DNA of 64,000 bases, from NCBI RefSeq assembly GCF_000014005.1, contig NC_008009.1:5084001-5148000 (forward strand). Reading direction: 5' to 3'. The notes beneath the pieces were generated by a model. The model did no database searches and was not told the DNA's origin. It worked only from the letters and a program-made list of their open reading frames with translations. This stretch comes from Candidatus Koribacter versatilis Ellin345 (GTDB taxonomy: Bacteria; Acidobacteriota; Terriglobia; Terriglobales; Acidobacteriaceae). A program made the position numbers and the translations under genes. The stretch's first letter is position 1. Every line of letters starts with the position of its first letter. Positions 43,738 through 52,551 of this stretch are shown in pieces.

Positions 43738-44850
43738 GTGGGTACCGCAATAGCACCAGTCTCTTGTCCGCTGGACAATTATCTTGTCCTGCCCGATAAC
43801 TCTCTCGACGATCGCATCCAGGCTGCCAAACGTAAGGTCGGCGCCGAGTGCATCATCCTCGGCCACCATTACCAGCGCGACGAAGTCATCAAATTCGCCG
43901 ATTTCCGTGGCGACTCTTATCGCCTTGCCAAGGCCGCATCCGAATCCAAGGGCCGTTACATCATTTTCTGCGGCGTGCACTTTATGGCGGAGTCCGCTGA
44001 TGTCCTAGGCCGTGATGGCCAGGTCGTCATTCTCCCCGACCTTAACGCCGGATGCTCAATGGCCGACATGGCCGAAATCACGCAGGTCGAAACCGCGTGG
44101 GAGCATTTCATACGAGCCGGCATCACGGACGACAAAGGCACCGGCGTCACGCCCATCACTTACGTGAATTCCACCGCCGCGATTAAAGCTTTTGTAGGTG
44201 AGCGCGGCGGCTTAGTTTGCACCTCGTCGAATGCCAGCGGCGCCTACGCTTGGGCGACTGCTCGCAACGAAAAAGTTTTCTTTTTGCCCGACCAGCACCT
44301 CGGCCGCAATACCGGATACGCCAAGGGAATCCCGCTCAACGAGATGGTCGTGTGGGATCCATACATGCTCAATGGCGGCCTGACGAATGACCAACTCAAG
44401 CGCGCCAAGGTCATCCTCTGGAAAGGCCACTGCTCCGTGCACCAACGCTTTCTGCCCGAGCACATCGAGCGCATGCGCGCCGACTATCCCGGCATCCAGA
44501 TCGTTGCCCATCCCGAGTGCCGCTGGGAAGTCTGTCAAAAAGCAGATGCCACCGGCTCCACCGACTTCATCATCAAATTCGTGAAGGCCGCCCCGAAAGG
44601 CGCCGCCATTGCGATCGGCACCGAGATGCACCTGGTACATCGCCTCGCGACCGAGAATCCCGACAAGACCGTCCTCTCGCTCGACGACAACGGCTGCCTC
44701 TGCACCACGATGTATCGGATCTCGCCACAGCACCTGTGCTGGGCGCTGGAAAACCTGGTGGACGGCAACATCGTCAACCAGATCAAGGTAAAGCCTAAAG
44801 TTAAGCACTGGGCGAAGGTCGCATTAGACCGTATGCTCGAAGTGCGGTAA
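43738..44850 (+). CDS. nadA: Quinolinate synthase
   Basis: 370 residues from the GTG at 43738 (GAGG 6 bases upstream). A longer reading from a TTG at 43606 would run through the riboswitch and is rejected. ILGHHYQRDEVIKFAD and FCGVHFMAESADVL are substrate-site motifs; the three 4Fe-4S Cys are in NAGCSMADM, the PECRWEVCQKAD region and NGCLCTTM. Condenses iminoaspartate with DHAP to quinolinate, the first committed NAD precursor. Followed 3 bases later by a DUF2203 gene. nadB and nadC are elsewhere. Confidence 0.97.
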   Translation: MGTAIAPVSCPLDNYLVLPDNSLDDRIQAAKRKVGAECIILGHHYQRDEVIKFADFRGDSYRLAKAASESKGRYIIFCGVHFMAESADVLGRDGQVVILPDLNAGCSMADMAEITQVETAWEHFIRAGITDDKGTGVTPITYVNSTAAIKAFVGERGGLVCTSSNASGAYAWATARNEKVFFLPDQHLGRNTGYAKGIPLNEMVVWDPYMLNGGLTNDQLKRAKVILWKGHCSVHQRFLPEHIERMRADYPGIQIVAHPECRWEVCQKADATGSTDFIIKFVKAAPKGAAIAIGTEMHLVHRLATENPDKTVLSLDDNGCLCTTMYRISPQHLCWALENLVDGNIVNQIKVKPKVKHWAKVALDRMLEVR

Positions 44851-44853
44851 CCG

Positions 44854-45285
44854 ATGAAAACCTTCACCCTCGACGAAGCCGAATCCCTTCTTCCCGTCTT
44901 GGAGTCGCTGCTGCGCACCTCCATCGAGGGGAAGAAGGTGATCGAGTCTCTGGAAGAGGAATACAACGAGTTCCGCCATCGCGTCTTTCTCAACGGCGGC
45001 ATGACGCTCGATATCCGTGAAGCTTCCCGGAAGCGCGCTACGTACGACAAGACAGTTCAGCAAGTGCGCGACGCCGTCGCGGAAATCCACGCTATCGGCG
45101 TGCAGGTCAAAGACCTCGACATCGGCCTGCTCGACTTCCCTTGCGAAATCGATGGCGAGACCATCTTGCTGTGCTGGAAGTACGGCGAGAAAGGGATAGC
45201 CTTCTACCACTCGCTCGAAGCCGGATTCGCCGGCCGTCAGCCCATCAACGACCGCATCCGCAACCAGCGCAAAGATCCTCAGTAG
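44854..45285 (+). CDS. DUF2203-family protein
   Basis: 143 residues. FTLDEAESLLPVLESLLR at the start and VKDLDIGLLDFPCEIDGE, ILLCWKYGEKGIAFYH, GFAGRQPI near the end are the DUF2203 signatures. N-terminal half is a helical hairpin. Function unknown. Starts 3 bases after nadA, so it shares the NAD+-controlled transcript. Confidence 0.9.
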   Translation: MKTFTLDEAESLLPVLESLLRTSIEGKKVIESLEEEYNEFRHRVFLNGGMTLDIREASRKRATYDKTVQQVRDAVAEIHAIGVQVKDLDIGLLDFPCEIDGETILLCWKYGEKGIAFYHSLEAGFAGRQPINDRIRNQRKDPQ

Positions 45286-45291
45286 GTCCGT

Positions 45292-46119
45292 TTAAAGCTT
45301 CCGGAAGTCCTCTTTCACTTCGCGCACAAACTCGGTGAACTTCGACGACGTAATGATCCCCGGATGCCAGCACAGATCCATATCAATCAGGTTGTACTCC
45401 TTCATAATCCGCGAACCGGGGACTTTGTTTCCTGCCGCGTCCGTGTCACGCCCCATCAACCAGATATGATCGGCGACGGAACACGCCGCAGTCACGTCGT
45501 GCGTCACCACGATGATCGTATTCAACTCATCCATGTTCGCGACTTTGGCGATGAGTTCGCAAGTCTTCTCCAGCATGAGCAGATCAAGGCCGGAAAAGGG
45601 CTCGTCCATCAGCAGGAAGTGCTCGCTGCAGAGAATCTGCTGAATGATCGCGCACCGCTGCCGTTGCCCGCCCGAAAGTTGCGCCGGATACAGGTTGTAC
45701 TTGTCTTCGAGTTCGAACTCGCGCAGGTAGGACATAACTTTGTCCTTGGCAGCGCTGGCGCTCGATTCTTTCTGCTGGGCCGCAAGCATCAGGTTGCTCA
45801 TCACCGTCCGATGCTCGAACAGCGGATAGCTCTGCGCTACAACACCGACCTCGCCTGCTCGCACGGGACGATCCAACCCGTTCACCGTTACTCGGCCAGA
45901 GGTCGGTTCGTTCAACCCCGCAATGATGCGGAAGAGGCTCGTCTTGCCGCAACCGGACGGACCGAGGAACCCTACGACTTGTCCCTGGATGCGCCCGGGC
46001 ACGATGACATCGCGCACTTCAGCATTGACGTTTTTCAGAATCGGTCGACCGTCGTACTCCAGCGTAACGCTTTCGACCTTGAGCAGTGTCTTCCCGAGCG
46101 AATATGCAGTGTTTCCCAT
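45292..46119 (-). CDS. ABC transporter ATP-binding protein (NitT/TauT-like)
   Basis: 275 residues. Walker A GPSGCGKTS (about 55-63), Q-loop VAQSYPLFEHRTV, signature LSGGQRQR, Walker B LLMDEPFSGLD and switch VTHD are all present. Closest by pattern to nitrate/sulfonate/taurine importers, but the ~50 C-terminal residues after the switch (DLCWHPGIITSSKFTEFVRE) are unusual. Last gene of a five-gene operon; overlaps the permease stop as TAATG. Substrate unknown. Confidence 0.9.
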   Translation of the reverse strand: MGNTAYSLGKTLLKVESVTLEYDGRPILKNVNAEVRDVIVPGRIQGQVVGFLGPSGCGKTSLFRIIAGLNEPTSGRVTVNGLDRPVRAGEVGVVAQSYPLFEHRTVMSNLMLAAQQKESSASAAKDKVMSYLREFELEDKYNLYPAQLSGGQRQRCAIIQQILCSEHFLLMDEPFSGLDLLMLEKTCELIAKVANMDELNTIIVVTHDVTAACSVADHIWLMGRDTDAAGNKVPGSRIMKEYNLIDMDLCWHPGIITSSKFTEFVREVKEDFRKL

Positions 46120-46904
46120 TATTTGCGCTCCAAGGTCAGGCTTGCATACGGACAGAACAGCTTCTTGCTCAAGCCGATTCCGTAATCCTGCAACAGTCCA
46201 AGCAGCAGAATCGTGATCTGGATAGCAAACACGGCGCTCAACCGGAAGTGATGGTTCTGGTCGAGCAAGATCGTACCAACGCCGCCCTCCGAGCGCACGA
46301 TGCCCTCCACCATGGTCAGCATCATCCAGCCAATCGCGGCATTCTGGCGAAGCACATCGAACACCTTGTCAATCTGGCCGAGCACAATCACTTCCCACAC
46401 CACCCGCCATTCGCCCATGCGCAATGTCCGCGCCAGATCGAACTTCTCCTTCGGAATGCAGTCGATCACGTCGGCCATGCCGGTGACGAAGAAGACCGAA
46501 ATGGAAAACACTAGCAGAGAGAGCTTGAGTTGATGCCCGCTCTTTGCCATCAAGGTGAAGAAGAAAGTAAGTCCGACGAGGGAAAGAAAGCGCAGCTTAC
46601 TCAACAGCGCGACCACCGGCCGAAAGAATGGAAGCACCGTCGCATACGCGAGCAGAAGCGAGACAATTGTCGCGACCGCGATCGCTTCAAGATTCAAATA
46701 GAAGCTGGTGATCAATTCAGCGCCGAGGCCCTGCGACCACAAATCGGAGAGAGCTTTGAAAACCTCTCCCGGCTTGGGTAGCAGCACAAACGGGCTGAAC
46801 GCCCAGATCAAGAATGCAATCACGACCTGGACAGCTATCAGCAGTCGTATGGTGTTTTTGCTGATGACCTGATTAGGCGAGAAAATAGCGAGAGTTTCAT
46901 TCAT
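46119..46904 (-). CDS. ABC transporter permease (SsuC/TauC-like)
   Basis: 261 residues with about six membrane spans, first at ~18-40 (TIRLLIAVQVVIAFLIWAFSP is split around it). The coupling loop region reads RTLRMGEWRVVWEVIVLGQIDKVFD, a weak EAA motif. Similar in plan to BPD_transp_1 permeases of sulfonate systems. Lies between the ATPase and the OmpA-fused binding protein; a perfect 9-base hairpin sits in the gap before it. Confidence 0.85.
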   Translation of the reverse strand: MNETLAIFSPNQVISKNTIRLLIAVQVVIAFLIWAFSPFVLLPKPGEVFKALSDLWSQGLGAELITSFYLNLEAIAVATIVSLLLAYATVLPFFRPVVALLSKLRFLSLVGLTFFFTLMAKSGHQLKLSLLVFSISVFFVTGMADVIDCIPKEKFDLARTLRMGEWRVVWEVIVLGQIDKVFDVLRQNAAIGWMMLTMVEGIVRSEGGVGTILLDQNHHFRLSAVFAIQITILLLGLLQDYGIGLSKKLFCPYASLTLERK

Positions 46905-46925
46905 GGACGTTCTCAGTGAGGAGCA

Positions 46926-46945
46926 GGGGAGGCGGACGCCTCCCC
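46926..46945 (-). promoter_or_regulatory. Strong intra-operon hairpin
   Basis: GGGGAGGCG-GA-CGCCTCCCC, perfect 9-base arms, 8 bases after the binding-protein stop and 21 bases before the permease start. No U tract, so it is better explained as an mRNA end-protecting or attenuating hairpin that favours the binding protein over the transporter genes. Confidence 0.5.
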
Positions 46946-46952
46946 CACAGCA

Positions 46953-48770
46953 TTACTGAACGCCGCCGATCTGGGTGATCTCAACGCGACGGTTTAATGC
47001 TTTGCCCTGCAAGGTGCCATTGTCCGCCAACGGGTTTTGCGATCCGTGTCCGGCTACGGACTTAAATCGCATCTCCGGGAAGCTCAACGGCGCGGTCTGC
47101 TGGAAGTAGCGCTTTACCGCGAGCGCGCGTTTCTCGCTCAACGGCTGGTTGAGGATATCGGATCCGACATCGTCCGTGTAGCCATCAATCTGGATCGCGA
47201 GTTGCGAGTTGATTGCGAGCTCATCCTTCAAGCGATTTAATGCGGCAATGCTCGTCGGCAGCGGTTGGTCGGAACCAGAGGCGAAATTGATATAGACCGC
47301 TTTGTGGCCCACCACAGTCCCCTTCGCCGCTTCCTTCGCATAGTCCACCGCCTCCGCGGCCGCCCCTTGCACGCCGCCTGTGTTCAGAAGCGCTTGCGCG
47401 CCGAACAAGAACGAGGTATCCACCGCTTCTTTGTAAGACGGGATTGGATTGTCTTTGAACAGGTCGGGATAGTTCTGCGTTGCGATATTGCCAAACGTCT
47501 CATACGTCGCGCGCATGTTGTTGTTGTGCCGCCCATCCAGACCGAAGTAGTTCACGTTGTCTTCCATGTTGAAGACTGCGGACCCACCCAGCGGCTGACC
47601 CGTTTTCGGATCGTTCATCCCCATGTAGTAGCTGTACCAATAATCGCCGTTCTGATCGTTGTAGACCTTCGCGGAGATCTCGCCAGCCTTGCGGCGCGCA
47701 GCATCGAACGCCTTCAGTTGATCTGCCCCTTCAAATACAGCTGCGAGCAGGCCATGCGTTTCTTCACGGTTGTCGCTGAAGAACTTCTTAATGCCTAGTA
47801 TCACTGACGGCATCTGCGCCGCGTACTCATGCGACGACACGATCTTCGTCGTACCCGGCCGACCGTGAACTGCCTGTTCATCACCCGGCGTCCAGGTCAC
47901 AACGCCATCCGGACAAACGTTCTTCATGTCGCCCGTCGGACGCCCGTCCTTTACTACCTTGCGATCTTCGCAACGGTTCGGGATGTACACCTCGGTCACG
48001 GCCTTGATGTAGTCCTCATCCGGCGCCGAAATCCAGTTCACCGCATCAGGATCGTACGTCTTGAGGTCCGGATTATTCTTCAATCCGTTCGAGCCCATGA
48101 AGTTCAGCGCGATGTTCCAATCGCCGTCGCGGATGACGCCGACAATCGTCTTGCCCTTCATGCTCTGCGGATTCGACTTCCACTCGGCCGGCCCGAGCAG
48201 CGCATCTTCGCCATTCGAGCGGCCTACGGCGCCAATGATTACCGCCTGGTAATCCGGCCCCAACTTCTTCAACTGTGGATTCAGATCGGCGAGCCACTGT
48301 CCGCCGCCATCGCCCATCACCACCAACGCCGCTGCGCCGGACGAGCAGGTCCTCTCGCCGTCATGCAACTGCTTCGCACACGCGAGCAGATCGGCTTTCA
48401 TCTGCGAGTTCGAATCTTCACGATGGAGGGCGAGGTTCACGCCGTACTTCTCCATCAAGGATCCCTTCGTCGTTTCCTTGCCGCCGTTCGCATAGATGAG
48501 CGCGAACATCGCATTCCACTCCCAGATGTCAAAGGGCATCCGGGTGCCGGCAACGTTTGCCGCCGCGGTCGTCGGATACGGCGCGGCCTTCACATTGGCC
48601 ACCTGCGCCTCGGATTGCGACGGCAGTTCCACCCGCGTGGCTACCACGGACTTCATGATTCCGGGTGTCGGGATCATGCCATGCTGCATCGCCGTACGCA
48701 GTCCGAACACGACACCTACTGCTATAACGATCAGAAGAAATATCTTGGCTTGTGGTTTCAGTCTTGCCAT
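46953..48770 (-). CDS. ABC solute-binding protein fused to a C-terminal OmpA peptidoglycan-binding domain
   Basis: 605 residues. N-terminal membrane anchor (IFLLIVIAVGVVFGL, ~10-24) without an obvious cleavage site; ~75-480 a NMT1-like periplasmic binding protein (ALVVMGDGG, KGKTIVGVIRDG, FFSDNREETHGLLAAVFEGAD); ~490-600 an OmpA domain with INFASGS, TDDVGSDILNQPLSEKRA and GHGSQNP...LNRRVEI, including the Asp and Arg that bind diaminopimelate. Hence a binding protein tethered to both inner membrane and cell wall. Middle gene of the five-gene operon. The fusion is rare; ligand unknown. Confidence 0.8.
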   Translation of the reverse strand: MARLKPQAKIFLLIVIAVGVVFGLRTAMQHGMIPTPGIMKSVVATRVELPSQSEAQVANVKAAPYPTTAAANVAGTRMPFDIWEWNAMFALIYANGGKETTKGSLMEKYGVNLALHREDSNSQMKADLLACAKQLHDGERTCSSGAAALVVMGDGGGQWLADLNPQLKKLGPDYQAVIIGAVGRSNGEDALLGPAEWKSNPQSMKGKTIVGVIRDGDWNIALNFMGSNGLKNNPDLKTYDPDAVNWISAPDEDYIKAVTEVYIPNRCEDRKVVKDGRPTGDMKNVCPDGVVTWTPGDEQAVHGRPGTTKIVSSHEYAAQMPSVILGIKKFFSDNREETHGLLAAVFEGADQLKAFDAARRKAGEISAKVYNDQNGDYWYSYYMGMNDPKTGQPLGGSAVFNMEDNVNYFGLDGRHNNNMRATYETFGNIATQNYPDLFKDNPIPSYKEAVDTSFLFGAQALLNTGGVQGAAAEAVDYAKEAAKGTVVGHKAVYINFASGSDQPLPTSIAALNRLKDELAINSQLAIQIDGYTDDVGSDILNQPLSEKRALAVKRYFQQTAPLSFPEMRFKSVAGHGSQNPLADNGTLQGKALNRRVEITQIGGVQ

Positions 48771-48809
48771 ATGGTTTGTTGCTCCCCCAAGTACAGCAAA
48801 CAGCTTTGG

Positions 48810-49913
48810 CTACTTGAACATGTTGTCGTAATCGCCCGAATCCTTCGCGGAGGTCGAGCCACCCTTACGCGCGCCGCCCATCGGCACGGCTGCGGCCGCG
48901 CTTGCGCTCGGCACACCAGACACCTCGATCATGTCGGCCACCGAGGGCTTCTCACCCGCGGTCAGCAGCTTCTGGCTGAACTCCGCAAATCGCGCAGCAG
49001 CCTCGTCAGCCGCGGCGCCCGATTCAATCTGTTCTTCCGTGATCAACTTGTCGGTGAAACGCGAGAACTCGCGGATCTCACCGAGGGTGCGGGCCGTGTC
49101 CTCTTCGAGGTAATCCAAGGCCATGTCCACCATCTTCAACTGTTCAGGGTTCCCGCGCAGCAAACGCTGGCCCATGCCGAGCGTCGCCTTCGCATCAAGG
49201 ATCATCTTCCGCTGTTCAGCCAGGAAGCTCACCTTGTTCTCGGTGCGCTGGATCTTGCTATCGGCGATCTGCGACCAGTGCTGGAAGGTATTCAACATCT
49301 TTGATGTCTCACCTTCCAACGCCTCCAACTGCTTCACGCCCTGCATCAGCATCCCAGCTTTCTCCAGGAAGGTCTGGCGCTCGAGCATGAGCCGTTCTTT
49401 CTCCATCGAATCCTTGGCGGAGCCCGCCATCTGTTCGGCTTTTTGTGCTTTAAAGCCAAGACTGTTGATCTCGTCGCCCTTCGAAGAGATGCTGCGCTTC
49501 AACTTCTCTTCACTACCCGAAAAGCGTTGCACCGTCTGGTCGAGGTTGTACTTCTCCTTCTTCATGTCGTCGAGGTTGTTGCGGAGGATCCCGATAGGAT
49601 CGGTCTCGACAACCCAAGACGCAAAGAAACGCACGATGTTCTGGAAGAGGTTCTTCACCGCGGTCCGGAACGTCGGATTGAAGATCAACCAGCCGATCAG
49701 GAACACCACCACCGCAAGCACGCTGGCGTAAATCACGTTCGTCAACAGCGTGATGAGGAACGGAAGAATGATATACAGCCCGTAGCCGCCCGCGAGAATC
49801 AATGCCACGAGCACTATCATTCCGAACGGTCCTTCCGGACGCTTCCAGAAAGACTTCGGCGTATACCCCTGCAGGCTAGGACTAAATGTTGGTGTAGTTG
49901 GGACGAGGCTCAT
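48810..49913 (-). CDS. Membrane-anchored coiled-coil protein of the ABC/OmpA operon
   Basis: 367 residues. Two spans (about 32-50 and 58-80, GMIVLVALILAGGYGLYIIL and VVFLIGWLIF) and then a long cytoplasmic coiled coil (~105-300; MKKEKYNLDQTVQRFSGSEE, EKERLMLERQTFLEKAG). The Ala/Gly/Ser-rich C-terminus ends DYDNMFK. No family recognised; the plan resembles phage-shock-type scaffolds but no motif proves it. 11 bases after the upstream coiled-coil gene and 39 before the binding protein. Confidence 0.75.
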   Translation of the reverse strand: MSLVPTTPTFSPSLQGYTPKSFWKRPEGPFGMIVLVALILAGGYGLYIILPFLITLLTNVIYASVLAVVVFLIGWLIFNPTFRTAVKNLFQNIVRFFASWVVETDPIGILRNNLDDMKKEKYNLDQTVQRFSGSEEKLKRSISSKGDEINSLGFKAQKAEQMAGSAKDSMEKERLMLERQTFLEKAGMLMQGVKQLEALEGETSKMLNTFQHWSQIADSKIQRTENKVSFLAEQRKMILDAKATLGMGQRLLRGNPEQLKMVDMALDYLEEDTARTLGEIREFSRFTDKLITEEQIESGAAADEAAARFAEFSQKLLTAGEKPSVADMIEVSGVPSASAAAAVPMGGARKGGSTSAKDSGDYDNMFK

Positions 49914-49923
49914 TGCCTTTCAC

Positions 49924-50589
49924 TCAACCTTTCAAGAGCGCGGCGTACTGCGCTTTCTGCTGCTCGATCTCCGAAACACGACGTTGCAACGCGGCGCTGA
50001 ACTGCGCTTGTGCGCGCGCGCCCTTGCCCTGCGCATCCACCAGTTCCACAGACAACTTCGACAGCTCTTCCTGCAGCTGCGTGATTTGCGCCGTTACCTG
50101 GTTGATCCGCTCCTGGCGCCCAGCAACCTCGCGCTGCTCAAACTGCTGCGCCTTTACGGTGAAGGACTGTTGCTCCTGCTGCAGTTGTGCTTTCAGTCCT
50201 TCAAAGCATGACAGAATGCTGTCCTCCGTCAATCCGCTTTGCGCCTTAGCTTGCACCACCGCGGTCTTAAACTTCACGTTCGGCGGCATCACCGTATCGG
50301 ATATCGCAGAAAGCGGCTCCAGGAATTTGCGGATGGTCGCGCCGGCTTCTGTCTTGTCGAAATCGGTCTTCGCCGCGAGGCGCTTATAAACGCCGTCAGT
50401 ACCGGCCACATTCGCAGCTTCCACTGTGCTCACAACGGGGGTTGACATGGGCGCTGGCGCGACCGCCGCTGGAGTGGGCACCGGCGCTGTAGCCACGGGA
50501 TGTTCCATTGGCTTGTTCGCCGATTCCGGTTCGTCTTCAAATGCCAGGTGTTTGAGCGTGTCGAGAATACCGTGCTGCTTATTCTCCAT
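49924..50589 (-). CDS. Soluble coiled-coil protein heading the ABC/OmpA operon
   Basis: 221 residues. Residues 25-60 are a Pro/Ala/Val linker, 65-115 a small folded region (LAAKTDFDKTEAGATIRKFL), 120-220 a Gln/Glu-rich coiled coil. No signal peptide, so cytoplasmic. GAGGAG lies 4 bases before the ATG. First gene of the five-gene minus-strand operon; probably pairs with the membrane coiled-coil protein encoded next. No family recognised. Confidence 0.7.
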   Translation of the reverse strand: MENKQHGILDTLKHLAFEDEPESANKPMEHPVATAPVPTPAAVAPAPMSTPVVSTVEAANVAGTDGVYKRLAAKTDFDKTEAGATIRKFLEPLSAISDTVMPPNVKFKTAVVQAKAQSGLTEDSILSCFEGLKAQLQQEQQSFTVKAQQFEQREVAGRQERINQVTAQITQLQEELSKLSVELVDAQGKGARAQAQFSAALQRRVSEIEQQKAQYAALLKG

Positions 50590-50833
50590 ACTTCTCCTCG
50601 GAGCCGCTCCCAGCGCGGGGTTGCGCGGTGCGTCTCCTCTTGCTCAGTCCGATATAGATGTACAAGCTTCTACTAAGTTACGAATTCTATCTTTGAGAGG
50701 TTTCGCAACAAAGAAAAATCGTTGCATATTGCTGGTGGCACGACATTTATCGCAACTTGTGATTTCTTGATTCTTCCCGCTCCGGGACATGTTTTTGGCG
50801 GTTTTGCACCGTTTTCTCTGGTATCCTCCGCCC

Positions 50834-51232
50834 ATGGAAAACCGCTCCATCACCGATGTAGGCGGCACCCCCGGAGGTTTCGGAACCTTCGTAATGGGCT
50901 TCATCATGAGTTGCGTGGGCGCCTACCTGCTTATGAACCAGGTTAGTGTGGTCGGATCATACTGGAGCTTCTACGGCGCGAACACCTTCGGGATCACTCT
51001 CATCCCGCTACTCTTCGGCGTTGGCCTGTTGTTCTGGAATGGTCGTAGCAAGATAGGCTGGCTGCTGCTGATCGCCGGGCCGCTCTTCATACTCGCCGGC
51101 ATCATCGCGAATATGCATATCTACTTCCAGCCCACGACGTTGTTCAACACCATCGTGATGTTGGTGCTTCTGGTGGGTGGATTGGGATTGATTGCGCGCG
51201 CGGTCTCACACACATCGGCGAAAACCCCGTAG
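50834..51232 (+). CDS. Small integral membrane protein
   Basis: 132 residues from ATG 50834 (MENRSITDVGGTPGGFG); the frame extends to 50789. Four hydrophobic spans (FGTFVMGFIMSCVGAYLLM; FGITLIPLLFGVGLLFW; IGWLLLIAGPLFILAGI; TIVMLVLLVGGLGLIA). The start region is soluble and Gly-rich. No family recognised. Convergent with the gene ending at 51237. Confidence 0.7.
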   Translation: MENRSITDVGGTPGGFGTFVMGFIMSCVGAYLLMNQVSVVGSYWSFYGANTFGITLIPLLFGVGLLFWNGRSKIGWLLLIAGPLFILAGIIANMHIYFQPTTLFNTIVMLVLLVGGLGLIARAVSHTSAKTP

Positions 51233-51236
51233 TGCG

Positions 51237-51674
51237 CTAGCCGATAATCTTCGTTCGAATCTCTTCCGGCAATTTCTCGCGAATGTTCTCCGGCAGTCGG
51301 TCGTGCAGCGTGCGCGCTCCTGACTTTGCAGCCGCCACAACCACCACCGGTGCCGGCGTCGCAACTGCTACCAGCAGCCACACAAACGCCGACAGGAAAA
51401 ATCCTGCGATCGACGCCAACTCCAGCACAAATGCATGCCGGGGCTCAAAATGGCGGATCACCGCGAACGCCAGCACGAATACAAAAGCCGACATCGTCGC
51501 CAACGCCATCAGCCCGATATCAATCCCCCGGTGCAGCTTTTGTCGCGAACGGCAATGTGCACACTGGACGAAATGGCGCTCGTAGTCCTCGCGCATCTCG
51601 GGTGCCAGCATGGATATGTCGTATCGCCATCCGGCGAGAATATTGCCGATGACCCTGTCAGTGCATTGACTCAT
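51237..51674 (-). CDS. Membrane protein with N-terminal zinc-finger-like motif
   Basis: 145 residues. The N-terminus contains HFVQCAHCRSRQ, an HxxxCxxC motif like the zf-HC2 of anti-sigma factors, then two spans (GLMALATMSAFVFVLAFAV; ELASIAGFFLSAFVWLLVAV) and a charged tail (LPENIREKLPEEI). No sigma factor gene is adjacent. 3 bases after the YycJ-like gene, so same operon. Role unknown. Confidence 0.65.
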   Translation of the reverse strand: MSQCTDRVIGNILAGWRYDISMLAPEMREDYERHFVQCAHCRSRQKLHRGIDIGLMALATMSAFVFVLAFAVIRHFEPRHAFVLELASIAGFFLSAFVWLLVAVATPAPVVVVAAAKSGARTLHDRLPENIREKLPEEIRTKIIG

Positions 51675-51677
51675 TCG

Positions 51678-52481
51678 CTAGAGAGTTACCGTCTGCAGTG
51701 GCTGGTCCTGGCGGGCCAACATCAGCTTGTTCCCAAATAAGTTGCCGTGCCTGTCCAGCGCACGCTCCGCCGCGGTGCGAGCCACCTCGGGGTGGTTATT
51801 CTGCTCCGATAGGTGCGCCAGGATCAGATACTCTGCCCCTCCATCATAGTCGTTGACAATGAAATCCGCGAGCGCGTCATTCGACAAATGCCCTACGCGC
51901 GACATCACTCGCTGCTTCACCGACCATGGATAAGGCCCGATCCTCAACATCTCCACATCGTGATTAGACTCCACCACCAGCATTTGGCAACCGCGGATAT
52001 GGTCCTTCACGCTCACGGGCATATAGCCCAAATCGGTGGCAATCGCTGCCTTGATACCTTCCGCGCGGAACGTGAACCCTACCGGGTCCGCCGCATCGTG
52101 AGGAATCGTGAATGGCGTTATCGCGATGTCGCCAATCTGGAAGCTTCGTCCCGCTTCAAAGTTCTCTACGCGTTCCAGGCGCACTTTGTTCCCTTGGCTA
52201 TCCCGAGCCATGCGCAGGTAAGCACGTTGAGTAGATGCCGTAATGAAGACGGGGATGCGCAGTTTCTTCGCGAGAACATTCAGTCCCGCGATGTGGTCGC
52301 TATGTTCGTGGGTGATGAGTATCGCGCTCAACGAGGTCTGATCGCATCCCGAAGCGCGTAGTCGAATCAGGGTCTCTTTACAGGAAAGTCCGGCATCCAC
52401 CAGCAGGCTGGTGCTGGAGCTGGCGACAACCGTGCTATTGCCTCGGCTGCCACTCGCAAGCACCGTAACCGACACTGCCAT
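51678..52481 (-). CDS. MBL-fold metallo-hydrolase, YycJ/WalJ-like
   Basis: 267 residues. LASGSRGNSTVVAS and ITHEHSDHIAGLN (the HxHxDH zinc motif) are followed by PHDAADPVGF, TDLGYM, ESNHD and LAHLSEQNNHPE, the YycJ pattern. Relatives are 5'-3' nucleases/DNA repair factors linked to WalRK loci in Firmicutes; no such locus is here. First gene of a pair with the zinc-finger-like membrane protein. Confidence 0.9.
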   Translation of the reverse strand: MAVSVTVLASGSRGNSTVVASSSTSLLVDAGLSCKETLIRLRASGCDQTSLSAILITHEHSDHIAGLNVLAKKLRIPVFITASTQRAYLRMARDSQGNKVRLERVENFEAGRSFQIGDIAITPFTIPHDAADPVGFTFRAEGIKAAIATDLGYMPVSVKDHIRGCQMLVVESNHDVEMLRIGPYPWSVKQRVMSRVGHLSNDALADFIVNDYDGGAEYLILAHLSEQNNHPEVARTAAERALDRHGNLFGNKLMLARQDQPLQTVTL

Positions 52482-52551
52482 TCCCGAAGCATATCGGGAA
52501 TTCAGGTATCGAAATAGTAACTACCTGATTAACTTGAGGAAAACCGCGCCC

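Noticed and set aside
47829-49304. 491-codon plus-strand frame across the OmpA-fusion and coiled-coil genes
   Set aside because: It spans two good minus-strand genes and their gap and is His/Arg-rich with no domain, so it is a shadow.
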